This document shows positions 57,685 through 64,000 of a DNA stretch of 64,000 bases, piece by piece (positions within the stretch are counted from its first letter, which is position 1; each line of letters starts with the position of its first letter). The stretch covers positions 372,001 through 436,000 of the forward strand of contig NZ_CP141179.1 of the NCBI RefSeq assembly GCF_035599575.1. The letters are read 5' to 3'. The notes under the pieces were generated by a model, which saw nothing but the letters and a program-made list of their open reading frames with translations, did not search any database and was not told the DNA's origin. A program made the position numbers and the translations under genes. The DNA is from Roseovarius sp. Pro17 (lineage in GTDB: Bacteria > Pseudomonadota > Alphaproteobacteria > Rhodobacterales > Rhodobacteraceae).

Positions 57685-57700
57685 CTGCCGCCGGGCAGCA
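57685..57700 (+). terminator. Hairpin after the dehydrogenase gene
   Basis: GCTGCC and GGCAGC form a short GC hairpin just past the stop, followed by AGCCGGAATTTCT. It may act as a weak terminator; the T-tract is poor. Confidence 0.45.
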
Positions 57701-57777
57701 GCCGGAATTTCTATGAAACTCCGGGGCGGGAAAGAAGAGTTTTCCGCGCTTCTTGCGCGCTCGGCGGCGCCCTTCAT

Positions 57778-57808
57778 TTCCGGATGCACTGATTCAGTGC
57801 AACCGGAA
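57778..57808. repeat. 31-bp inverted repeat
   Basis: TTCCGG-A-TGCACTG (57778-57791) mirrors CAGTGCA-A-CCGGAA (57795-57808) around ATT, with one A-A mismatch. It lies between the dehydrogenase and a small secreted-protein gene. There is no T-tract, so it is not a normal terminator. It could be an operator or a dispersed repeat. Confidence 0.6.
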
Positions 57809-57887
57809 CTGTTGCGGGGACGTTGGTCTGTGTGAGCCACTTGAGGCGGGCCTGTTTACCGTCCCGTAGTTGAAAGGAAGGATACAC

Positions 57888-58187
57888 ATGACCCGTTTCG
57901 CCCTTCTCGCTCTTTTTCTCTCGTTGGCTGCGCCCGTGCTGGCTGATGACGCCCGCGACCGAGGATGTGCCGCAACGACGGCGATTGTGGCCGAAGCCGT
58001 GGCTACGCGAGCGAAGGGTACGACGCAAGCTCAGGCTCTCAAGGCTCTGTTAGCGGGTGATGTGGACGCCAAATACATCGCCGCTGTGGGCCCGTTGGTC
58101 GACTGGGTTTATACTTTACCACAGGACCAACTGACGAATGAGGCGGTCGCCGCCTATAACGACGCTTGCCTCGCTCAAATCAGGTAG
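57888..58187 (+). CDS. Small secreted protein, unknown
   Basis: A 99-residue periplasmic protein with the signal MTRFALLALFLSLAAPVLADD (cut after ALA-like VLA, near residue 19). The ATG at 57888 follows AAGGAAGG. The mature part is helical and has two cysteines (RGCAATT and DACLAQ). No family was recognised. It stands alone upstream of dnaG, with 165 bp between. Confidence 0.6.
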   Translation: MTRFALLALFLSLAAPVLADDARDRGCAATTAIVAEAVATRAKGTTQAQALKALLAGDVDAKYIAAVGPLVDWVYTLPQDQLTNEAVAAYNDACLAQIR

Positions 58188-58351
58188 CCGCTATCGCATT
58201 TTTAGGGCAGTGCCAGCTTTGGCACGATGCCCCGTGAGACAACTGCCGCAGGAACTACTGTAAGCGCTCGGAATCGCAGTGCGGCCCGCATGACCCGGAC
58301 ACTGTTGCAGAAGCCCTTGGCGCGGCGCGCGACTCGCCCCATATTGCGTTC

Positions 58352-60316
58352 ATGTCCTTGCCCCCCGGTTTCCTCGATGAGTTGCGTACACGCACGTCCC
58401 TGACCCAAGTGGTCGGACGAAAAGTCATGTGGGATAATCGCAAATCGAACCAAGGCAAGGGCGACATGTGGGCGCCATGCCCGTTCCATCAGGAAAAATC
58501 CGCCAGCTTTCACGTCGATGATCGCAAAGGATTCTATTATTGCTTTGGCTGCCACGCCAAGGGCGATGCCATCAGCTTTGTGCGCGAGACCGAAAATGTC
58601 GAGTTCATGGAGGCGATCCGCATCCTTGCCTCCGAGGCCGGGATGCAAATTCCCGAGCGAGATCCTCAGGCGCAGGCCAAGGCGGACCGCCGCACGCAAT
58701 TGGCGGGTGTCATGGAGCAGGCGCAGCAGCATTTTCGCCTGATGTTGAAAACCACCGCAGGGGCCGAGGCGCGCGATTATCTGGTTGGTCGCGGCCTTGA
58801 CGATGCGACGCAGGAACGCTTTGGCATCGGCTTTGCGCCTCAGGCGTGGCAGGATTTGTGGGATCATCTGACCGGCAAGAATGTCGAGCCTGACCTGATC
58901 ATGGGTTGTGGTCTTGCCCGCCCCTCACAGAAGGGCGGCACGCCATATGATGTGTTCCGCGGCAGGATCATGTTCCCGATTCACGACGCGCGCGGGCGAG
59001 TCATCGCCTTTGGCGGACGGGCGATGGACCCTAATGACAGCGCTAAATATCTCAATTCGCCCGAGACTGAGCTGTTTGATAAGTCCCGCACGCTTTACAA
59101 TTATGGCCCCGCGCGCGAGGCGGCGGGCAAGGGGCAGCCGCTGATCGTGGCCGAGGGCTACATGGACGTGATCGCGTTGGCGCAGGCGGGGTTTGGTGCG
59201 GCGGTCGCGCCGCTGGGCACGGCAGTGACCGAAGCGCAGCTGGCGCTGATGTGGCGCGCGGCGGACGAGCCGATCATGGCGCTGGACGGTGACCGCGCGG
59301 GGCTGGCGGCAGCGCAGCGAGTAATTGATTTGGCGCTGCCGCTGCTCGAGGCGGGCAAAAGCCTGCGATTTGCCCTCATGCCCGAGGGGCAAGACCCTGA
59401 TGACATCCTGCGTACACAGGGCGCTGGGGCGGTTCAGGCCCTGCTCGAGACAGCGCAGCCTATGGTGAGCCTTTTATGGCAGCGCGAAACTGAGGGCCGC
59501 GACTTTGACAGCCCCGAGCGGCGCGCCGCGCTTGACAAATCCTTGCGCGCGGCGATCGGGCTGATCCGCGACAAGTCAATTCGGGCGCATTACGGTCAGG
59601 CGATAAAGGACCTGCGCTGGCAACTGTTCTCTGGTCGCAAAGCGGCATCACGCCAGACCGGAAGTCAAGGCAATCGGGGGCAAGGGCGCTGGACCAAGCC
59701 TGATCTTTTGGCGCGCGCGAGCACAAAATCCTCGCCTCTCGCACGGTCCGATCCGCGCCAGCATGACCATATGCGCGAGGCAGTGATCCTCGCCGCCTGT
59801 ATCTCGACCCCTGACATACTTAATGAATTCGAGGTCGCGCTGGAGCGGCTTGATTGTTTTGATCCGCAGCACGCGCAACTGCGTGATTTGATTGTGCACC
59901 ACGCCGACCAAGGCCCACAGCCTTTGGCCGACGCGATCGGCGCTGCAATGGGCGCAGACGCTCTTGAAAAGTTGCTGACGCTTCCCCATGTCGCACTCAC
60001 GCCACCTGTGCGCAGCCCGGGAAACGCTGCGCTTGCGCAAATGACGGTGGCCGAGGAGCTGGCCAAGATTGCTGCCACGCGCGGCCTTCAGGCCGAGATA
60101 GTCGATGCATCCGAGGACATGATGGGGGTCGCCGACGAAGCAATGACATGGCGTCTGGGACAGGCCGCGGAGGCACGCAACAAGGCCGTGCGCAGCGAGT
60201 ATGAGGACCGTGCCGAATACGATCTGGCCGACAACGGCGCGCGACTCAATCGCGGCGAACGCGAGGAGTTTCAGGCCCGGCTGGATAAGATTACATTTTC
60301 GAAACCTCGCCGATGA
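58352..60316 (+). CDS. dnaG: DNA primase
   Basis: Makes RNA primers for the replication fork. The 654-residue protein has the CHC2 zinc site CPFHQEKSASFHVDDRKGFYYC with FGCHAKGD (residues about 39-66), the catalytic TOPRIM region with PLIVAEGYMDVIALAQAG (near 265) and ALDGDRAG, and a C-terminal helicase-binding region. The ATG at 58352 is the usual start. It lies 128 bp before rpoD, an order of the macromolecular synthesis operon, here without rpsU. Confidence 0.96.
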   Translation: MSLPPGFLDELRTRTSLTQVVGRKVMWDNRKSNQGKGDMWAPCPFHQEKSASFHVDDRKGFYYCFGCHAKGDAISFVRETENVEFMEAIRILASEAGMQIPERDPQAQAKADRRTQLAGVMEQAQQHFRLMLKTTAGAEARDYLVGRGLDDATQERFGIGFAPQAWQDLWDHLTGKNVEPDLIMGCGLARPSQKGGTPYDVFRGRIMFPIHDARGRVIAFGGRAMDPNDSAKYLNSPETELFDKSRTLYNYGPAREAAGKGQPLIVAEGYMDVIALAQAGFGAAVAPLGTAVTEAQLALMWRAADEPIMALDGDRAGLAAAQRVIDLALPLLEAGKSLRFALMPEGQDPDDILRTQGAGAVQALLETAQPMVSLLWQRETEGRDFDSPERRAALDKSLRAAIGLIRDKSIRAHYGQAIKDLRWQLFSGRKAASRQTGSQGNRGQGRWTKPDLLARASTKSSPLARSDPRQHDHMREAVILAACISTPDILNEFEVALERLDCFDPQHAQLRDLIVHHADQGPQPLADAIGAAMGADALEKLLTLPHVALTPPVRSPGNAALAQMTVAEELAKIAATRGLQAEIVDASEDMMGVADEAMTWRLGQAAEARNKAVRSEYEDRAEYDLADNGARLNRGEREEFQARLDKITFSKPRR

Positions 60317-60362
60317 ATGGATTTTGGTGAGGTTAAGGTAAGGAAAACACGGTAAACAGGTT

Positions 60363-60420
60363 GCGAATCACTTCCGCGTAGGGGTGATTCGCGAATCGCT
60401 ATGCGCGCTGTACGAATCGC
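60363..60420. promoter_or_regulatory. GCGAATC repeat cluster before rpoD
   Basis: In the 128-bp dnaG-rpoD gap, GCGAATCAC (60363-60371) pairs with GTGATTCGC (60384-60392), and GATTCGCGAATC (60387-60398) is a perfect palindrome; a further ACGAATCGC lies near 60412. These overlapping repeats could be an operator or an attenuator-like switch controlling rpoD. Not a plain terminator, since no T-tract follows. Confidence 0.5.
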
Positions 60421-60444
60421 GCGCCCGCCACTCAGGAGACCTAT

Positions 60445-62427
60445 ATGGCCGCCAAGGACACCGACGACCGGAAGCCCGACGATCAGGACGCAGAAATGTC
60501 CCTGGACATGAGTCAGGCGGCGATCAAGAAGATGATCGGCGATGCGCGTGAGAAGGGATTCATCACTTACGATCAGCTTAACAAGGTGCTGCCGCCCGAT
60601 CAGGTCAGCTCGGAGCAGATCGAGGATGTGATGTCGATGTTGTCCGAAATGGGCATCAATATCATCGAGAACGACGAAGCTGAGGACGAAGAGCAGCGTG
60701 GCACTGCCGTCGCTGAGGTCGGTCGCAGAGGCGAAATCACGCTCGGCTCGGGCAAGGAAGAAAAGCTGGATCGCACGGACGATCCGGTGCGCATGTACCT
60801 GCGCGAGATGGGCAGTGTCGAGCTGCTGTCGCGCGAAGGCGAAATCGCCATTGCCAAGCGGATCGAGGCCGGTCGCAACACCATGATCGCGGGCCTATGC
60901 GAAAGCCCGCTGACCTTTCAGGCCATCACGATCTGGCGGGACGAACTGGTCACTGAGGATATTTTACTGCGCGATGTCATCGACCTTGAGACGACGTTCG
61001 GCAACCAGTTGGAAGGCGAGGGCGAGACCGTCGTCGAGGCCGCCAATGTCGCCGGCGCGCCATCCTCTACCAAGGAGGAAAGCGCTGAGTTGGACGCCGA
61101 CGGGAATCCTATCGAGACCGCTGACGACGACGATGATGACGAGGATGAGCAGGCCAACATGAGCCTGGCCGCGATGGAGGCTGCTCTCAAGCCTTCGGTG
61201 CTGGAGACGCTGGATCACATCGCCGACGATTATCTCAAGCTGGCAGAAATGCAGGACAGCCGGATTTCGGCCACCCTGAACGAGGACGGCACGTTCTCGT
61301 CCAAGCAGGAGGATGTCTATCAGGTTCTGCGTAGCGAGATCGTCGTGCTGGTCAATTCGTTGCATCTGCACAACAACCGCATCGAGGCGCTGATCGACCA
61401 GCTATATGGCATCAACCAGCGCATCATGATGATCGACGGCGCGATGGTAAAGCTGGCCGATCAGGCCCGTATAAACCGTCGCGAGTTCATCGACGAATAT
61501 CGTGGTCGCGAACTGGACCCGACTTGGTTGGACGACATGGCGCAAAAGCCCGGTCGCGGCTGGCAAATGCTACTGGAGCGCTCGAACGAAAAGGTGACCG
61601 AACTGCGCGCCGATATGGCCCAAGTGGGTCAGTATGTCGGGCTGGATATCTCGGAATTCCGCCGTATCGTCGGGCAGGTTCAAAAGGGCGAGCAGGAAGC
61701 GCGGCTGGCGAAAAAGGAAATGGTCGAGGCGAACCTGCGTCTGGTGATTTCCATTGCCAAGAAATATACCAATCGCGGCCTGCAATTCCTGGACCTGATC
61801 CAGGAAGGTAACATCGGTCTGATGAAGGCCGTCGACAAGTTCGAGTATCGCCGCGGGTACAAATTCTCGACTTACGCGACTTGGTGGATTCGCCAAGCGA
61901 TTACGCGCAGCATCGCCGATCAGGCCCGCACCATCCGCATCCCCGTGCACATGATCGAAACGATCAACAAACTGGTGCGCACCGGCCGCCAGATGCTGCA
62001 CGAGATTGGGCGCGAGCCAACCCCAGAAGAACTGGCAGAAAAGCTGCAGATGCCGCTGGAAAAGGTCCGCAAGGTGATGAAGATCGCCAAGGAGCCGATC
62101 AGCCTTGAGACACCCATCGGCGACGAAGAAGACAGCCAACTGGGTGATTTCATCGAGGACAAGAACGCCGTCCTGCCGCTGGATTCTGCTATTCAGGACA
62201 ACCTCAAGGAAACGACGACGCGCGTCCTGTCGTCGCTGACACCGCGCGAAGAACGGGTTCTGCGGATGCGTTTTGGCATTGGCATGAACACCGATCACAC
62301 GCTGGAGGAAGTCGGCCAGCAGTTTTCAGTGACCCGCGAGCGTATCCGCCAGATCGAGGCGAAGGCGCTGCGCAAGCTCAAGCATCCTAGCCGCTCGCGC
62401 AAATTGCGGTCGTTCCTGGATCAATAA
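60445..62427 (+). CDS. rpoD: RNA polymerase primary sigma factor
   Basis: Housekeeping sigma-70, 660 residues. Region 1.1 is the N-terminal part ([20 protein letters not shown]), region 1.2 [21 protein letters not shown], region 2 [20 protein letters not shown] with [39 protein letters not shown] for -10 recognition, and region 4 [19 protein letters not shown] for -35 recognition. An acidic insert of about 200 residues between 1.2 and 2 contains [11 protein letters not shown]. The start follows CAGGAGACC. Directly behind dnaG. Confidence 0.97.
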   Translation: MAAKDTDDRKPDDQDAEMSLDMSQAAIKKMIGDAREKGFITYDQLNKVLPPDQVSSEQIEDVMSMLSEMGINIIENDEAEDEEQRGTAVAEVGRRGEITLGSGKEEKLDRTDDPVRMYLREMGSVELLSREGEIAIAKRIEAGRNTMIAGLCESPLTFQAITIWRDELVTEDILLRDVIDLETTFGNQLEGEGETVVEAANVAGAPSSTKEESAELDADGNPIETADDDDDDEDEQANMSLAAMEAALKPSVLETLDHIADDYLKLAEMQDSRISATLNEDGTFSSKQEDVYQVLRSEIVVLVNSLHLHNNRIEALIDQLYGINQRIMMIDGAMVKLADQARINRREFIDEYRGRELDPTWLDDMAQKPGRGWQMLLERSNEKVTELRADMAQVGQYVGLDISEFRRIVGQVQKGEQEARLAKKEMVEANLRLVISIAKKYTNRGLQFLDLIQEGNIGLMKAVDKFEYRRGYKFSTYATWWIRQAITRSIADQARTIRIPVHMIETINKLVRTGRQMLHEIGREPTPEELAEKLQMPLEKVRKVMKIAKEPISLETPIGDEEDSQLGDFIEDKNAVLPLDSAIQDNLKETTTRVLSSLTPREERVLRMRFGIGMNTDHTLEEVGQQFSVTRERIRQIEAKALRKLKHPSRSRKLRSFLDQ

Positions 62428-62446
62428 GGACGCTTCTCCTCTCTGA

Positions 62447-62490
62447 CGCGGAGAATTTTAAGAATTTTCCGCGTCGGCGGTTATCCGCCG
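62447..62490 (+). terminator. Tandem hairpins after rpoD
   Basis: CGCGGAGAATT (62447-62457) pairs with AATTTTCCGCG (62463-62473) around TTAAG, followed directly by CGGCGG-TTAT-CCGCCG (62475-62490). The first has T-rich bases only in the stem, so it may stabilise the 3' end as much as stop transcription. Confidence 0.55.
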
Positions 62491-62541
62491 TGAACTTATT
62501 GCCAGCTAATGTGTTGTCTTTTCAGATGGAAGGAAAACACA

Positions 62542-62787
62542 ATGAAACGCTTTATCGTCATCGCCGCCCTTTGCGTACCTGTTGCGGGACTGGCAACGAC
62601 CTTCGACAACACGGCCGAGTCGACGCAGACCTTTGAAATCAGAGTGTCGGAAGAACAGCTGGCAAAGTGTCAGCAAACCCTGCGGGAACTTCGTCAAACG
62701 CCAGTCGTAACTGATGGGGGCTGGACGCTGCCGTCCTTCATGAAGGACGACGACTTGCCACGGTCAGTTTGCGTTGTGGAAGCGTAA
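62542..62787 (+). CDS. Small secreted protein, unknown
   Basis: An 81-residue protein with the signal MKRFIVIAALCVPVAGLAT (cut near residue 19). The ATG at 62542 follows GGAAGG. The mature part is polar with two cysteines (KCQQTL and VCVVEA). No family recognised. It lies between the rpoD hairpins and the IS630 copy, in DNA that is AT-richer than its surroundings. Confidence 0.55.
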   Translation: MKRFIVIAALCVPVAGLATTFDNTAESTQTFEIRVSEEQLAKCQQTLRELRQTPVVTDGGWTLPSFMKDDDLPRSVCVVEA

Positions 62788-62847
62788 AAGTGATACGGTA
62801 ATCGGTGCTCAAAGCTAGGACTTCGGCACTACTAGCGCATCGGCGAT

Positions 62848-63918
62848 TAAAGCGGTGGGCTTGAAACCTGAATCAGGGAATTCCCAAGCTGCCTGATCTG
62901 TGATTCCTCCTTTTTCAGGAGGATGTCTCATGTCTGCAGGACTGCCATCTGCGCTTCGGGCGCTGTCTCGAGAATATATTGACGAGGGTTTAAGCGGCCG
63001 CGCCGCCGCCGCTCGATTGAAGTTGTCCGCAGCCACGGGCGTGCGCTGGCAGCGCAAGCTGCGCGTGACAGAGTCGGTCGCGCCAGACCTTCAGGGGCGG
63101 GCCCCCCCGGGTCATGGCAAACTCGCAGCCCATCGGGCATTTCTGGAAGAGTTGGTGGCCGCAGGACGGCGACATCACCTTGCCGGAACTGGCCGGGGCC
63201 TTGGAAGCGGCGACCGGGGCTGTTGCCCATGCCGCATCCATCGGGCGATTCATGCGCAAGCTTGGATACACGTACAAAAAAAGTCATTGGTCGCTGCCGA
63301 GCGCCTTCGGGCGCGTGTGAAGCATCTTCGGCAGGACTGGCTCCGTCACAGCATCTCCAAAATGCAGTCGCATCCAGATCGTCTCGTATTTATTGACGAA
63401 ACGTCGGTCAAAACCAACCTGACCCGGCTACGGGGACGTAGCTTGCGCGGCCAGTGCCTGGAAATGAGCGCGCCCTTCGGCGCATGGGGCACGCAAACGT
63501 TCATTGCGGGTCTGACCCATGACGGTCTGATCGCGCCGTGGGTGATCAAAGGGGCAATGGATGGAGATGCCTTCGCTGCATACATCCGGGACGTTCTTGC
63601 GCCGGATCTGCAACCTGAGACCGTCGTCATCTGCGACAACCTCGCAACGCATCGCAACAAAGACGCTGCCACCGCGCTCAAGACGCAAGGCTGCTGGTTC
63701 CTATACCTGCCGCCGTACTCGCCCGATCTCAACCCGATCGAAATGGCCTTCTCGAAACTGAAGGCCCATTTGCGACGGATCGGAGCCAGCATCTTCGACC
63801 AAATGTTCAATGCCCTCGCTAAAATCTGCGATCTGTTTACACCACAGGAATGCTGGAACTACTTCTGTGAGGCCGGATATGGTTCAAATTAAAGGCTCGA
63901 TGGTTTAAAACCCGTCTA
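62848..63918 (+). mobile_element. IS630-family insertion sequence, damaged
   Basis: A transposon of the IS630 family with a frameshifted transposase. The TA dinucleotides at 62848-62849 and 63917-63918 are the likely target-duplication, since IS630 inserts at TA. The ends show partial inverted similarity (AAGCGG...TTGAAACC on the left against GACGGG...TAAACC from the right), but this is weak, so boundaries are approximate. It lies beside the stop codon of an unidentified reverse-strand gene. Confidence 0.6.
62930..63892 (+). pseudogene. IS630 transposase with out-of-frame segment
   Basis: DDE transposase starting MSAGLPSALRALSREYID behind AGGAGG. The helix-turn-helix part and DDE motifs (VFIDETSVKTNL, VICDNLATHRN, SPDLNPIEMAFSKLK) are intact. 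Between about 63160 and 63281 the frame is shifted: the expected QDGDITLPELAGALEAATG reads in another frame, owing to one extra C near 63160, and the original frame returns at the A7 run 63276-63282. So about 40 residues are mis-coded though no stop occurs. In related elements the A7 run serves -1 frameshifting to join the two halves. The copy is probably inactive. Confidence 0.7.
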
Positions 63919-64000
63919 AATCTCCACGATGGCTACGTCATCCATCGGAATGTCGAATTCATGCGGATAGATGGTTTCCATCCGTTGCTGAGCATAGCCC
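63916..64000 (-). CDS. C-terminal end of an unidentified gene (partial)
   Basis: The last 27 codons of a reverse-strand gene that continues beyond the window: GYAQQRMETIYPHEFDIP followed by MDDVAIVEI and a stop. The TAG at 63916-63918 uses the TA that abuts the IS630 end; without the IS the following bases would give TAA, so the gene's product was likely not changed. No family recognised from so short an end. Confidence 0.4.
   Translation of the reverse strand, partial: GYAQQRMETIYPHEFDIPMDDVAIVEI

Overview
The window reads as a chromosomal segment of an alphaproteobacterium of the order Rhodobacterales (Roseobacter group). Support comes from the GC-rich coding style, a PhaB-type reductase, a TAXI-TRAP transporter, a six-gene Mrp antiporter with fused A/B subunits, a PleD-type cyclase, an H-NOX/diguanylate cyclase pair, a thiamine-salvage operon behind a TPP riboswitch, an MttB-family methyltransferase without pyrrolysine, and the close dnaG-rpoD pair. 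This is inferred from gene content and protein wording; no 16S gene is present.

Layout. 1-6.6 kb: phaB, an FnrL-type box in front of a small helix-turn-helix gene, a 5'-truncated and frameshifted rplW piece, an inserted reverse-strand gene, then rplB-rpsS-rplV-rpsC-rplP. The S10 ribosomal cluster is broken on both sides here (no rpsJ-rplC-rplD upstream, no rpmC-rpsQ-rplN downstream). 6.7-18.6 kb: a Xi-class glutathione transferase, a cysteine desulfhydrase-like enzyme, a TAXI-TRAP/UspA/aminotransferase operon, BenE and trigger factor. 18.6-30.5 kb: metG, an MFS permease, an aldo-keto reductase, an XRE regulator facing a DUF2061-desaturase pair across palindromes, two DMT exporters, a Nudix/DUF983 pair, a degenerate-receiver PleD, and DUF3572/gph. 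30.6-35.5 kb: an MttB homologue converging on thiY-tenA-thiZ-thiX. 35.6-39.2 kb: DUF4153, H-NOX and HNOBA-GGDEF. 39.4-45.4 kb: mrp/mnh A(B)CDEFG. 45.8-53 kb: tRNA-Glu, recJ, a flavin monooxygenase, glpX, hom, a lipoprotein and a beta-hydroxyacid dehydrogenase. 53-56 kb: three TadE/TadG-like pilus genes. 56.2-64 kb: glutamate-type dehydrogenase, dnaG, rpoD, small secreted proteins, and a damaged IS630 copy next to the 3' end of an unidentified gene.

Working together. The TPP-controlled operon imports and hydrolyses aminopyrimidine precursors of thiamine. The TAXI-TRAP operon couples import of an unknown acid to a UspA-type regulator and a PLP aminotransferase. The H-NOX and HNOBA-GGDEF genes are translationally coupled and would feed c-di-GMP signalling, but the H-NOX lacks the usual heme-ligating histidine. 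PleD has a sound GGEEF domain behind receivers that have lost their phosphorylation residues. The least ordinary parts are the broken ribosomal cluster with its rplW remnant, the histidine-less H-NOX/cyclase pair, and the palindrome-bearing XRE/desaturase switch.
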